Part shown: piece by piece, positions 35,394 to 44,761 of the stretch
Layout of the letters: the number at the start of each line of letters is the position of its first letter
Position numbering within the stretch: the stretch's first letter is position 1
Assembly: GCF_003010955.1 (NCBI RefSeq)
Contig: NZ_PGGO01000011.1
Coordinates: forward strand, 62,001-126,000
Reading direction: 5' to 3'
Origin: Phyllobacterium brassicacearum
GTDB lineage: Bacteria; Pseudomonadota; Alphaproteobacteria; Rhizobiales; Rhizobiaceae
DNA length: 64,000 bases
Program-made: the position numbers and the translations under genes
The notes under the pieces: generated by a model
What the model saw: the letters and a program-made list of their open reading frames with translations, nothing else
Told to the model about the DNA's origin: nothing
The model's database searches: none

Positions 35394-37736
35394 TTAGATC
35401 CCACCAATATCGACTGGCTTGCCGATTTCCCCCAAGGTCCGGAAGGAAATGTTAAAGCCCCACGTCGTCGTCTGGTCGCCTTGGCTACCGTCGGCGGTAA
35501 CAGGCTCTTCCCGCGTATAATACATCATGTAGGTGAAGCACTCGTCGTCATAGGCGAGCGCAGCGGTCTGCTTTACAAGAGTCTCCGAAACAATGTCGTA
35601 GGTACCAGAGCCGAGCAGGCGCCAGTTCGGCGTCATTTTTGCCGAACCGCCAAGCGTGACCTCATGTCTATCATCTTCGAAACCATAGGTTGGCTGCTGG
35701 TCGATGAAGGCGTACTTCACAAACAATGATCCATATTTGCCAGTGTTTGTACTCGCCACTTCGACGCGCCGCACTTCCAACGATTCCTTGTCGAATCGGC
35801 CGCCCGTGGTGACGTTGAACGCGCCTCGGCTCGCGCCGATCATGGCGACATAGTCGGAACGCGACGATTCGAGCCCGGATTCTGCGCCCGCATTGACGAA
35901 ATCGGCCGTTGCGAATGAATTCAGGCCGCCTAGCTGGAAAGACTGGCCCGCAATACCATTGAGCGACCAGCCATTGTTGAATGTTCCAGAGTAGCGAACG
36001 CCAAGATTGGCCCGCGTACCGCCCTCGACCCGGTCATAACCCGAGAACTTGTCACGATCGAACAGACTTGATGCATCGAAGACAAAGCTCTGCGCGTCTT
36101 CATTAGGCATTTCGCCGGCGTAGGGCTCGTTGTTCCGCACAAAAAGCTGAGCCGTCGGTTCGAGAACATGGGTCGAACTGGTGCTCGAAAACAGAATTGG
36201 CCATCGCGTTTCAAGGCCAGCGGTTGCCATGGCGCGGAAGGCCTCGGAGCGTGTCACGCCAATTGAGTCGGAGTCGACATACATACCGTCGCCGCGCAAG
36301 GCGAGAAGGGGGGTGATAACCAGACCATTGTCCGCTATGAAGGTCCGCTTCCATTCCGCCTCGGCGGTGATGCGGCCGTCATTGCCCTCGACACCTGAGA
36401 GGTAGCCGGCGCGTTCCAATCCGATGGGCGTCGTGCCATCCTCGCGGTCGCGGTGCAATGCCTGCAGGTTCACATCGAAATTAAGCTCGCCTCCGGCGAC
36501 AGATTGCGTCGGCGTATAGGCATAATCCAGACTTGGCAGAACCCAAGGCTGCTTGGGTTGGGACGCGTTGGGGTTGGAGTTAAACCAGCTCTCCTGGACC
36601 AGGAATTGATAAAGCCTTACGTCGAAATAGTTCCGGCCGTTAAGGCCAGTCAAATAGAGCTGGTTTGTAATGTTGTAGGCATCATAGCCCTCGATACCAT
36701 ACCGGTATGCAAAGGCCTTGTCCGATGGCACCATGGCGTTCCAGCCATAGGTCCAGCGCGGATTGATGCGGAAAGCGCCAGTCGTCGCGATCATTCCGCG
36801 CGTCGTGCTGCCGCGGTCGAGTTGATCGTCGTTATCGAATTCGTGGCGATCAAGCTGGTTTATTCCTGCAAGCTTGATGGTGTACGCACCATTCGCCAAC
36901 CGGTGACGCCACTCGGCCTCGCCGAGAAAACCCTGCTTACTGTAATAAGTGCCTGTCGTCGTCAGATCGTAATTCGGAGCCAAGGCCCAGAAATACGGAA
37001 CGCTGACGCCATAGCCGAGTTCAGATTCATACCGGTAGCTCGGCATGAGGAAGCCGCTCTTGCGCTTGACGGTCGGATCCGCGATCTCGAATGCTGGCAG
37101 GAATGCCAATGGCATGCCGAACATCTCAAAACGGCCGCGTTCAAAGCGAATGGTTTTCTTCTTGCCATTCCAGACGATCTTCTGTGCGCGCACCTGCCAT
37201 AGTGGTGCCTTGTCAGGCTTGGAGCGGCAGGGCTCGCACGCAGTGTAGATACCGTTGTTGAAAGTCGTCAGTTCACCGCCGATGCGTTCGGCGCTCTCGG
37301 CTGCAAAGCGCGTATTGTCCGCTGCTTCGACACGCAAGGCATTGACGAACCCTTCTCGGAAATCATCGGTGATATCGAGATTGTCGGCATAGATGCGGTT
37401 GCCGTCCTTCTCAACGATCTCGACTTTGCCCATGGCCTTGAGACGGCCAGTGTTCTGATCATAGGTAACCTGGCGCGCGACGAGCCGGTTTCCGTCATAG
37501 TCGATCTGAACGCCGCCGACCGCTGAAATGGTCTTGGCGTTGATGTCGTAGATAAGCTCGTCCGATTCCAGCAGCATTTGAGCGTTTGGATTCGTCTCGA
37601 TATTGCCGACGAGCGCATCGCCGGTCTGGGCATAGGCTGGGAGTGAAATCCCGCCCGCAAGGCATAGCAGCGCCGTCCCGCACGCAAGCCGTGCGAACCA
37701 CGTCGGCAACACCGAGCGCGTTACATTCAATCCCAC
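35394..37736 (-). CDS. lptD: LPS-assembly protein LptD
   Basis: Outer-membrane beta-barrel that inserts lipopolysaccharide into the outer leaflet with LptE. About 780 residues: a signal peptide (ARLACGTALLCLAGGISLPAYA), the OstA/LptA-like beta-jellyroll (DELIYDINAKTISAVGGV), then the C-terminal barrel. I prefer GTG 37736: the AAGGAGG ribosome-binding site lies in the end of lptG, 9 bases upstream, whereas it touches ATG 37745 directly and so cannot serve it. The upstream lptG and lptF encode the permease of the same machine. Confidence 0.93.
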   Translation of the reverse strand: MGLNVTRSVLPTWFARLACGTALLCLAGGISLPAYAQTGDALVGNIETNPNAQMLLESDELIYDINAKTISAVGGVQIDYDGNRLVARQVTYDQNTGRLKAMGKVEIVEKDGNRIYADNLDITDDFREGFVNALRVEAADNTRFAAESAERIGGELTTFNNGIYTACEPCRSKPDKAPLWQVRAQKIVWNGKKKTIRFERGRFEMFGMPLAFLPAFEIADPTVKRKSGFLMPSYRYESELGYGVSVPYFWALAPNYDLTTTGTYYSKQGFLGEAEWRHRLANGAYTIKLAGINQLDRHEFDNDDQLDRGSTTRGMIATTGAFRINPRWTYGWNAMVPSDKAFAYRYGIEGYDAYNITNQLYLTGLNGRNYFDVRLYQFLVQESWFNSNPNASQPKQPWVLPSLDYAYTPTQSVAGGELNFDVNLQALHRDREDGTTPIGLERAGYLSGVEGNDGRITAEAEWKRTFIADNGLVITPLLALRGDGMYVDSDSIGVTRSEAFRAMATAGLETRWPILFSSTSSTHVLEPTAQLFVRNNEPYAGEMPNEDAQSFVFDASSLFDRDKFSGYDRVEGGTRANLGVRYSGTFNNGWSLNGIAGQSFQLGGLNSFATADFVNAGAESGLESSRSDYVAMIGASRGAFNVTTGGRFDKESLEVRRVEVASTNTGKYGSLFVKYAFIDQQPTYGFEDDRHEVTLGGSAKMTPNWRLLGSGTYDIVSETLVKQTAALAYDDECFTYMMYYTREEPVTADGSQGDQTTTWGFNISFRTLGEIGKPVDIGGI

Positions 37737-37737
37737 T

Positions 37738-38829
37738 CTAACCATCCTCCTTGTGCAACAGAAAGGAGACCCCAAAAAACGTTGCAATCAACACGGGTGT
37801 CCATGCGGCAATGAAAGGCGGGACGAATCCCGCATTGCCAAATGCCTTGACCACAACAGTGACGACATAAAGCACGAAGCCTGCGAGGACGCCACCCAGA
37901 ATCATCGTGCCGGATTGTCCGAAGCGCACAAATTTCAGCGAAACGGTTGCGGCTATTAAAGTCATCGCCATCAGAAGAGCCGGCAAAGCCAGTAAAGACT
38001 GGAAATGCATGTCAAAAGCGTTGGCTGGATAGCCAAAAGAGCGAGCTGCGGCAATTTTGTTACGCAGCTCAAAAAAAGGAATCGTCTCCGGGCGGGCGAG
38101 GCTTTCTTCAACGAATTCAGGGCGAAGATGAGTCGGAATGCGCACCTCATCGAGGGAAACCGGTTTCTCGCCCTGCACGAATTTCGTCACCTCGGTCAAC
38201 CGCCAGAAACCATCGTCGAGATCGGCGATCTTGGCATCCAGACGTTCCAGAATATCTTGATTCTTGTCGAGACGAATGAACGTGGAATCGACTAGTCGCA
38301 AGCCCCGGTTGACGACTGTCTTGGCGCCGATGATCGTCTCGCCATCCTCTGTTTTCTGGCGCAGCCAGGGTACGCGATCAGCCTGTACATCGTTGGCTTT
38401 TCCGGCTCGCCAGTTTGCAGTTATCTGCTCACTCCTTTCAAACCCCCAGGCAGCAAGCGGATTGACCACCAGCACCGCTGCAAGGCCGAAAAGGAAGGCG
38501 CCCGTGCAGGCCGGCAGGAGAAACTGCCACGCCGAAACACCAACCGAGCGGGCGACGACCAGCTCATATTTCCGGTTGAGGGATATGAGCGTTGCCATGG
38601 CTGCAAACAGGGCAATGAAAGGGAACACCTGTTGCATGATGTAGGGAATGCGCATCGCCGACAGGCCGAACGCCTGGATTGCGGAGTAGTCAGGCAAAGA
38701 TGACAGTTTACCTGACAGTTCGGTGAAGTCGAGAATCAGGGCGAGAGCAAAGCTGCCCAAGAGGAAATACGCCGTGATCTTGGCGTAGCGCAGGAAGAAA
38801 TAGCGTCCGAGGGTCCAGCCTATCATCAT
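37738..38829 (-). CDS. lptG: LPS export ABC transporter permease LptG
   Basis: Inner-membrane permease of the LptB2FG complex, about 363 residues, with six membrane helices: a pair near the N-terminus, a periplasmic jellyroll domain, and four more helices. The ATG at 38829 overlaps the lptF stop (ATGA); the frame is open to 38859. Its last codons carry the lptD ribosome-binding site, and the lptG stop is one base from the lptD GTG, so lptG and lptD are tightly coupled. Confidence 0.94.
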   Translation of the reverse strand: MMIGWTLGRYFFLRYAKITAYFLLGSFALALILDFTELSGKLSSLPDYSAIQAFGLSAMRIPYIMQQVFPFIALFAAMATLISLNRKYELVVARSVGVSAWQFLLPACTGAFLFGLAAVLVVNPLAAWGFERSEQITANWRAGKANDVQADRVPWLRQKTEDGETIIGAKTVVNRGLRLVDSTFIRLDKNQDILERLDAKIADLDDGFWRLTEVTKFVQGEKPVSLDEVRIPTHLRPEFVEESLARPETIPFFELRNKIAAARSFGYPANAFDMHFQSLLALPALLMAMTLIAATVSLKFVRFGQSGTMILGGVLAGFVLYVVTVVVKAFGNAGFVPPFIAAWTPVLIATFFGVSFLLHKEDG

Positions 38830-40028
38830 CTTCGCGCTCCGCGTTTGCGACCGAACCATTTCGCTCCAGCCCTGGCGAACGCCTCCTGTTGTGATTCAAA
38901 GGTGTTTCTGAACCAGTTGCTCCATTTGACCGGCACGCCAACCTGGCGATTCGTTGCAAGCGCGTAGATCGCGGCGAGGGCTGTGAGAATTGGGATGGCG
39001 AAGAGAAGCGGCAACATGGTAGCATTCTTGTCGGCGCTCTGGCCGGTTGAATACCCCAGCCAGAAAACGATGAGGCACAAGGTGATGGCGGTGAATGATG
39101 CAGATATGCGTGCTTCGCGATGCGAACGCGAATCTGCTGCTGCCGCCAGCGCAATAAGGGCAAAGACGATCGGATACATCCAATCGGTCAGCCGCTTATA
39201 GAGTTCCGTCTTATAGCGGAGTGGTTTCTGCTGAAATTGCTTGTCGTTCGGATCCGGGTTCCAGAGATAGTCAAGCGGACGGTCCTTTGGGAAAATGGCG
39301 GCTTCCTTGTCGTCCGATGACAGGAATGCTGCCAAATCAAGCGCATAGGTATTGAACTTAATGATCGATACGTTGCCGGTCTGGACGTCACGACGGTCAA
39401 CTTCGCCATCTTTCATGATCAGCAGGCTCTGATTGCCGGTCTCAAATACAAGGCCGTCCTTGGCGTAATAAATCAGGTCCGTGGTTTTGTCGCGCGAATC
39501 CGAAACGAACAACCCTTTGATGGCTCCATTGGAATCACGGCTTTCGATTTGAAGATAGAGGTCGGTGTCGAGTTCCTTGAAGGTGCCTTGCTGGACCACG
39601 AGATTGATCACGTCTGCGCGCGCATCGGCGACCATCTGGCGCATGTTCATCTGGGAATAGGGGACTACGAAGTTGGCGATCAGAAAGGAAGCAACGGAAA
39701 TGACAATCGCAAAGAGCAAAACCGGCCGGATCACTGCTGACCGCGGCGCGCCCGCTGCATTGATGACGACAAGCTCCGAATCCTGATTCATCGTGGAAAG
39801 GACTTGGGTCACTGCAATGACCAGTGCAAACGGCATCACGATCGGGAATGCGTTGGGCAGCAGGTTGGAACTGAATTTGATGATGTAGAAGAAGCTCTGA
39901 CCGCTGGTGGTGAGGAAGTTGATGCGGCCTAGCACCTGGACGATCCATGTGATTCCGACCGCTGAAAGCAGAACGGCAAAAAACATGACGACGATCCGTC
40001 GCAAGATGTATATCTCAATCAGGCGCAT
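38826..40028 (-). CDS. lptF: LPS export ABC transporter permease LptF
   Basis: Partner of LptG in LPS extraction from the inner membrane. 400 residues. Starts MRLIEIYILRRIVVMFFAVL, typical of the YjgP/YjgQ family, with six helices and a periplasmic jellyroll in between. First gene of lptF-lptG-lptD-surA-pdxA-rsmA, so this cluster joins LPS export with outer-membrane assembly. Divergent from pepA. Confidence 0.94.
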   Translation of the reverse strand: MRLIEIYILRRIVVMFFAVLLSAVGITWIVQVLGRINFLTTSGQSFFYIIKFSSNLLPNAFPIVMPFALVIAVTQVLSTMNQDSELVVINAAGAPRSAVIRPVLLFAIVISVASFLIANFVVPYSQMNMRQMVADARADVINLVVQQGTFKELDTDLYLQIESRDSNGAIKGLFVSDSRDKTTDLIYYAKDGLVFETGNQSLLIMKDGEVDRRDVQTGNVSIIKFNTYALDLAAFLSSDDKEAAIFPKDRPLDYLWNPDPNDKQFQQKPLRYKTELYKRLTDWMYPIVFALIALAAAADSRSHREARISASFTAITLCLIVFWLGYSTGQSADKNATMLPLLFAIPILTALAAIYALATNRQVGVPVKWSNWFRNTFESQQEAFARAGAKWFGRKRGARR

Positions 40029-40083
40029 GTCATGTTTCGCAAAAGAGTTCCGCCACCTTGTTCGACTAGCCGACCATTCATCT

Positions 40084-40110
40084 ATGCCCTGGGATATAGG
40101 GCATTATTTT
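40084..40110 (+). terminator. Orphan terminator-like hairpin on the plus strand
   Basis: ATGCCCT and AGGGCAT form a 7-bp stem with a 7-base loop, followed by TATTTTT. It lies between divergent lptF and pepA, with no plus-strand gene for more than 7 kb upstream. It may end a small or antisense RNA, or be an operator. Confidence 0.4.
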
Positions 40111-40247
40111 TGCCGCACTATGGGACGAACCCGTTACATGTTCAAAAAACCCGACATATGTTCAGTCTAGTCAGGCTTGGCTAAAAATAGGCGAAGAAAG
40201 CTGGTTAACAAGGCCTTAGCCAACCTCTTCGCCGTTAACCCCTCCAT

Positions 40248-40263
40248 TCACCAGTTCTGGTGA
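40248..40263. promoter_or_regulatory. Inverted repeat upstream of pepA
   Basis: TCACCAG-TT-CTGGTGA, a perfect 16-base palindrome 36 bases before the pepA ATG. A dimeric regulator could bind here. GGTTAAC (40203-40209) and GTTAACC (40234-40240) form a second, wider inverted repeat just upstream. Confidence 0.45.
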
Positions 40264-40299
40264 TTAGGAAAGTCACATTTTTGTTCATCTGGAGATATC

Positions 40300-41799
40300 A
40301 TGTCCAAACGCCCATCCATCAGTTTCGCCAAATTTGCGCCCGTCGAAAGCGGCACTGCAATCTTGCTCGTCGCCGCTGAAGGCCGAACCGCTGCGGAAGC
40401 CGAATCTGTTGTCGGACCAGCATTGCTGTCGCGTATCATTGATGTCTCGGAATTCAAGGGAAAAATGGCCGCGGGCCTTTCTACGATTGCGCCCGCGGGC
40501 ACGGAACTGGAGCGCCTCGTGCTGGTAGGCAGCGGCGACCCAGCCAAGCTGAAGGCAGATGACTGGTTGAAAATCGGCGGCGCCGCCCTTTCGAAGATCG
40601 GCACGGCCAAGAATGTTACAGCCATCCTTGCTCTGCCCGGCGTTGAAATATCGGCTGAGAATGTTGCCGACTTCGCCCTCGGCATGCTCCTGCGCTCCTA
40701 CACCTTCGACAAATACAAGACAAAAAAGGGTAAGGACAACAGCGAGGAGAAGGAAGACAAATCTGCAGCCAAGATCACGATACAGGTTGCCGATCCCGGT
40801 GCAGCGAAGAAGTCATATGCTCATGCCGAGGCAGTGGCGGACGGCGTCGTTCTCGCACGCGATCTGGTCAATGAGCCCGCCAATATCCTCGGGCCCGTCG
40901 AATTCGCCGAACGTGTCGAAGAATTGAAGAAACTCGACGTCAAGGTGGAAATTCTTACTGAGAAGGACATGAAGAAGCTGGGTATGGGCTCGCTTCTTGG
41001 CGTCGCACAGGGCTCCGCACGCCCGGCGCGTCTTGCTATCATGGAGTGGCATGGCGGCAAGGGCAAAGACAAGCCAATCGCTTTCGTGGGCAAGGGCGTC
41101 ACCTTCGACTCAGGCGGTGTCTCGATCAAGCCTGCTGCCGGCATGGACGAAATGAAGGGTGACATGGGCGGCGCCGCCGCTGTGACCGGTCTCATGCATG
41201 CTCTTGCCTCTCGCAAGGCCAAGGTCAATGCTGTTGGCATTATTGGTCTCGTTGAAAACATGATCAATGGCGACGCCCAGCGTCCGGGCGATATTGTCAC
41301 GTCCATGTCTGGCCAGACCATTGAGGTCCTCAATACCGATGCAGAAGGGCGCCTCGTCCTCGCCGACGCGCTGTATTATTGCAATGAACGCTTCAATCCG
41401 AAGTTCATGGTCAATCTTGCGACCCTGACTGGGGCAATCATGGTAGCGCTGGGCGTCTATCACGCCGGTCTCTTCTCCAATGACGATACGCTTGCCGGAC
41501 AACTTTTCGAGGCCGGCCAGGCAACGGGTGAAAAGCTTTGGCGCATGCCGCTCGGCGACGAATATGACAAGCTGATCGACACCAAGAATGCCGACATGAA
41601 GAACATCGGCGGCCGTCACGGCGGAGCGATCATCGCGGCGCAGTTCCTGAAGCGTTTTGTCGGCGACACCCCTTGGGCGCATCTCGATGTCGCCGGCACG
41701 GCGATGGGCGCGCCGGCCACGGAATACAGCCAGTCCTGGGCATCCGGTTTTGGTGTGCGGTTGCTCGACCGGTTGGTTCGAGATCACTTCGAAGGCTAG
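40300..41799 (+). CDS. pepA: Cytosol (leucyl) aminopeptidase, M17 family
   Basis: Two-metal aminopeptidase, 499 residues, forming hexamers. Zinc and catalytic residues lie in [15 protein letters not shown] and in the signature [14 protein letters not shown]. The GGAGA ribosome-binding site precedes the ATG. PepA also binds DNA as a regulator in some enterobacteria. First gene of a five-gene plus-strand run: pepA, GST, holC, membrane protein, GNAT. Confidence 0.95.
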   Translation: MSKRPSISFAKFAPVESGTAILLVAAEGRTAAEAESVVGPALLSRIIDVSEFKGKMAAGLSTIAPAGTELERLVLVGSGDPAKLKADDWLKIGGAALSKIGTAKNVTAILALPGVEISAENVADFALGMLLRSYTFDKYKTKKGKDNSEEKEDKSAAKITIQVADPGAAKKSYAHAEAVADGVVLARDLVNEPANILGPVEFAERVEELKKLDVKVEILTEKDMKKLGMGSLLGVAQGSARPARLAIMEWHGGKGKDKPIAFVGKGVTFDSGGVSIKPAAGMDEMKGDMGGAAAVTGLMHALASRKAKVNAVGIIGLVENMINGDAQRPGDIVTSMSGQTIEVLNTDAEGRLVLADALYYCNERFNPKFMVNLATLTGAIMVALGVYHAGLFSNDDTLAGQLFEAGQATGEKLWRMPLGDEYDKLIDTKNADMKNIGGRHGGAIIAAQFLKRFVGDTPWAHLDVAGTAMGAPATEYSQSWASGFGVRLLDRLVRDHFEG

Positions 41800-41804
41800 A
41801 TCCA

Positions 41805-42428
41805 GTGGAGGTCAAACTCTACGGCACCGAAGAAAGCGTCTACACGCGCATCGTGCGGCTCGTCCTTCTGGCAAAAAAGGTCGAGTTCGCGCTCATCGAA
41901 GCCGATCCGTTTGAAGGGGGCGTTTTGCCGGAAGACTACGATCTTCGGCATCCGTTCAAGCGGATTCCAGCGTTCGAAATGGATGGCGTTCGTCTCTATG
42001 AGACGGATGCCATCGTCCACTATGTTGATGCGATCATCGATCCCAAACTCACTCCGGGCGACTCCCTTGTCGCGGCGCATATGCGCCAGATCATGCGGAT
42101 TGTCGACAATTACGCCTATGCGCCGCTGGTTTGGGGCATCTATGTTCCAGTTTGGTGGCGAGACGGGCTTGAGCCGTCAGACGAGGCCGTAGGAAAAGCC
42201 AGGCATGTCCTGGGCGTCATTGAGGGTTTCCTTGATTCCTCACCCGATGCTTGTTTCAACCAGCAGACGTTGGCCACATTCTATCTCGCAATCGTCCTCG
42301 CTGCGGCCGACAGCGTGACGCAGGGCACAGCTCTGATTGACGAACGGCTCCGCTTGCGTGAATGGTGGAATGGCTTTCGAATGACACCAATCATGACAAA
42401 GACCAGATCGAAACACACGAAATTCTGA
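41805..42428 (+). CDS. Glutathione S-transferase family protein
   Basis: 207 residues. The N-terminal thioredoxin-like domain (VEVKLYGTEESVYTRIVRLVLL) has the GST beta-alpha-beta layout with FKRIPAFEMDG and ETDAIVHYVD as the glutathione site; the second domain is all-helical. GTG 41805 with GAAGG upstream, five bases after pepA, is the natural start. The active residue may be Ser or Tyr near position 11; the substrate is unknown. Confidence 0.82.
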   Translation: MEVKLYGTEESVYTRIVRLVLLAKKVEFALIEADPFEGGVLPEDYDLRHPFKRIPAFEMDGVRLYETDAIVHYVDAIIDPKLTPGDSLVAAHMRQIMRIVDNYAYAPLVWGIYVPVWWRDGLEPSDEAVGKARHVLGVIEGFLDSSPDACFNQQTLATFYLAIVLAAADSVTQGTALIDERLRLREWWNGFRMTPIMTKTRSKHTKF

Positions 42429-42440
42429 CCTTGGGCGATA

Positions 42441-42890
42441 ATGACCGAAATCCTCTTCTACCACCTGACAGAATCGACGCTGGAAAATGCGCTGCCTGGT
42501 CTGGTCGAGCGTTCCCTTGCGCGGCAGTGGAAGGTAGTCATTCAGACCGGTTCGGAGGAGCGGCGCGACAGCCTGGATAATCATCTGTGGACCTGGTCCG
42601 ATACTTCCTTTCTGGCTCATGCCACCGATCAGGAGCCACATCCGGAAGAACAGCCCATCATCCTGACGACCGGCGACGGTAATCCGAATAATGCAACCGT
42701 GCGGTTCCTCGTTGATGGGGCCGAACCACGGAATGTCGAAGTCTATGAACGGCTCGTTCTGATGTTCGATGGCCATGACCAGCAACAGCTGGAGCAGGCG
42801 AGGGCACAATGGAAATTGTTGAAGACCCAGGGCCATACGCTGACTTACTGGCAGCAGAACGCCGAAGGGCGGTGGGAGAAGAAGGCTTGA
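42441..42890 (+). CDS. holC: DNA polymerase III subunit chi
   Basis: 149-residue clamp-loader accessory protein that joins Pol III to single-strand-binding protein. Motifs: ILFYHLTESTLENALPGLVERSL at the N-terminus (shown in part as LFYHLTESTLE), LDNHLWTWSDTSFLAH, and the ATVRFLVDGAEP strand. A holC gene next to pepA is a common arrangement. Confidence 0.93.
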   Translation: MTEILFYHLTESTLENALPGLVERSLARQWKVVIQTGSEERRDSLDNHLWTWSDTSFLAHATDQEPHPEEQPIILTTGDGNPNNATVRFLVDGAEPRNVEVYERLVLMFDGHDQQQLEQARAQWKLLKTQGHTLTYWQQNAEGRWEKKA

Positions 42891-42891
42891 G

Positions 42892-43482
42892 ATGCGTCTG
42901 TTTCTATTGCTTCTCCTGATCATTGGTCTCTTGCTCGGGATTGGATATCCATGGGTAGCCACGAATTTCTCCGGCGAGGAGATCGGTACGTGGCGCGTCT
43001 ACGATCGCCCGGGGCCATACAAGCCCGTCACTCTCAATCTGAAGCAAAACGATGCGACGGTACGCGCATTTGTCGATATGCAGCCTCTGCGCAACTTTGT
43101 TCCGACGGAAGGACGTACAGCGCTGACTGCAGTCGTAACCCGGCAGGGCAAGGACATTCTGGTCAAGACTTTGAGCTATGCCAGCTCCAAATCGACCAAC
43201 AAGGGCTCGCCTCAGGGTCCGCAGGTCTATCGCGACAGCATCGGTGACATCGACTCGGTTGAAGATGGTAATTTCACGTTCACGATCGGTCCGGGCGATT
43301 ATGACGGTCTGGAAGTTGCGCAGGTCGATCTCGTGTTGCGCCGGGGCGTCATCGCAGTCGATTGGCGCATCGTGCCCGCAGGTATCGCCCTGATTGTCAT
43401 CAGCATTTTCGGCCTGATTCGTTTGCGCCGTGGCCGCAAGGTGGCGGCGAATGAGACGCCACCCCCGAAATGGGGCAGATGA
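42892..43482 (+). CDS. Membrane protein of unknown function
   Basis: 196 residues. A hydrophobic N-terminus (LFLLLLLIIGLLLGIGYPWV), a soluble domain of about 125 residues that is probably periplasmic (TWRVYDRP ... GPGDYDGLEVAQVDLVLRRG), a second membrane helix (AGIALIVISIFGLIRL) and a short basic tail. I do not recognise a family. One base separates it from holC, and its stop overlaps the GNAT start, so it is clearly part of the pepA-holC run. Confidence 0.7.
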   Translation: MRLFLLLLLIIGLLLGIGYPWVATNFSGEEIGTWRVYDRPGPYKPVTLNLKQNDATVRAFVDMQPLRNFVPTEGRTALTAVVTRQGKDILVKTLSYASSKSTNKGSPQGPQVYRDSIGDIDSVEDGNFTFTIGPGDYDGLEVAQVDLVLRRGVIAVDWRIVPAGIALIVISIFGLIRLRRGRKVAANETPPPKWGR

Positions 43483-44030
43483 TGGCGGATCAGTCCAGCA
43501 CTTTTCCAACGATCGTCACAGAGCGGCTGCGCCTGCGCCAGTTCGAGGCGAAGGATGATGTCGGCCTGCACGCCTGCCTCGGCGATGAAAAACTGATGCG
43601 TTATTGGGATTTCACCGCCTGCGAGACCATCCAGGAAACCCGCCGCTGGGTGCGCATTCTTGCCAAGACAACATCGCCATACGACTCACTTGCCTGGGCT
43701 GTCACGGACAGGAAAACCGATGAGTGCATCGGCATGGTGAACTACCATCATCGCGAGGCACGCAACCACAGGCTGGAGATTGGTTATATTCTCAGCGCCA
43801 GATGCCATGGGCACGGCTTCATGAGCGAGGCAACGCAAGCACTGGTGGCGCACTGCGTCGACAATCTGAAAACGCGCCGGATTACGGCGATCATCCATCC
43901 TGACAATACGCCCTCCATCAGGCTCGTGAAGCGTCTCGGATTCGAATGTGAGGGCGGACCGCTGCGCGATTATTGGCGCGTCGGAAGCAACTATATGAGC
44001 CCGATGCTCTACAGCTTCATCGCAAACTGA
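43479..44030 (+). CDS. GNAT family N-acetyltransferase (RimJ/RimL-like)
   Basis: 183 residues with the motif order of ribosomal-protein-type acetyltransferases: TERLRLRQFEAKDDVG, IGYILSARCHGHGFMSEA (acetyl-CoA loop) and NTPSIRLVKRLGFECEG. Substrate unknown. ATG 43479 overlaps the previous stop (ATGA). Its last 22 bases overlap the end of the convergent SufR-like regulator. Confidence 0.85.
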   Translation: MMADQSSTFPTIVTERLRLRQFEAKDDVGLHACLGDEKLMRYWDFTACETIQETRRWVRILAKTTSPYDSLAWAVTDRKTDECIGMVNYHHREARNHRLEIGYILSARCHGHGFMSEATQALVAHCVDNLKTRRITAIIHPDNTPSIRLVKRLGFECEGGPLRDYWRVGSNYMSPMLYSFIAN

Positions 44031-44674
44031 CGCTCGTTCTTTGGCTTTTCGGTGATGCGGTAGGCGCAGCGCCGTGCACCTTTCAGTATGTGTTCGAAGC
44101 GCTTGATCTCCACATTTGGGCCAAGCACTGCCTGAAACACCTCCAGCTCGGACCTGCACAATTTCTGGCACGCTCTGGCTGCGACGCAGATTGGGCAGTG
44201 GTTCTCGATCAGTATAAAAGCGCCACTTTCATCCCGACTGGCTTCAGCCATATAACCCTCGGCCGAACGTATTTCCGCGAGGTGGTTGACTTTGGCCTCG
44301 ACGCCATCCAACGGCTCAAGCGCCGTGCGGTATTGAGTAAGGGTCGTTTTTTCCCTGTGGGAGATCAGCCGGTCGAGACCGTCATCGCCAAATACAGCCG
44401 ATACGGAGGCCAGGATATCTGCGGTCAAGCCGGCATGGTTATCGGGAAATTGTCCATTTCCGGCATTAGTCAAGTGCCAGAACCGCTTCGGCCGGCCCAC
44501 GCTTTCGCGACTGTCTTCGAAATCAACGAGGCCGTCCTCGTGGAGACGGGCAAGCATCTGCCGCACCGCAACGGGAGTAACGCCAAGCCGGTCGGCCAGG
44601 GCGGCCGCGGTCTGTGGCCCGGAAACCTTGAGCGAATAGAGCATGCGATTTGTCGTGCGATCCTGCATGGACAT
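44009..44674 (-). CDS. Cysteine-rich winged-helix regulator (SufR/COG2345-like)
   Basis: 221 residues. The N-terminal winged helix (QTAAALADRLGVTPVAVRQMLARL) is followed by a helical region and five cysteines: Cys160, 163, 169, 173 (HCPICVAARACQKLC) and Cys203 (ARRCAYRI). This arrangement is like SufR and COG2345 regulators, where such cysteines bind a [4Fe-4S] cluster. The divergent MFS exporter gene 87 bases away is the likely target. Two ATGs (44674, 44668); weak Shine-Dalgarno. Confidence 0.8.
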   Translation of the reverse strand: MSMQDRTTNRMLYSLKVSGPQTAAALADRLGVTPVAVRQMLARLHEDGLVDFEDSRESVGRPKRFWHLTNAGNGQFPDNHAGLTADILASVSAVFGDDGLDRLISHREKTTLTQYRTALEPLDGVEAKVNHLAEIRSAEGYMAEASRDESGAFILIENHCPICVAARACQKLCRSELEVFQAVLGPNVEIKRFEHILKGARRCAYRITEKPKNERQFAMKL

Positions 44675-44702
44675 AAGATAGCAAGAAAAATTTAAAAAGC
44701 TA

Positions 44703-44730
44703 TTGCTTGTTTTATTAAGAGGAATATAAA
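44703..44730 (+). promoter_or_regulatory. Candidate promoter of the MFS exporter gene
   Basis: TTGCTT at 44703-44708 and TATAAA at 44725-44730, 16 bases apart, about 30 bases before the exporter ATG. The whole 87-base divergent gap is very AT-rich. Confidence 0.5.
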
Positions 44731-44745
44731 AACAAAAAGCTTGTT
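44731..44745. promoter_or_regulatory. Operator-like inverted repeat between regulator and exporter
   Basis: AACAA-AAAGC-TTGTT directly after the -10, covering the likely transcription start. A small AAGC-TATT-GCTT repeat (44697-44708) overlaps the -35. Both suit binding by the divergent SufR-like regulator. Confidence 0.4.
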
Positions 44746-44761
44746 AAATTGAGGAAATGCC

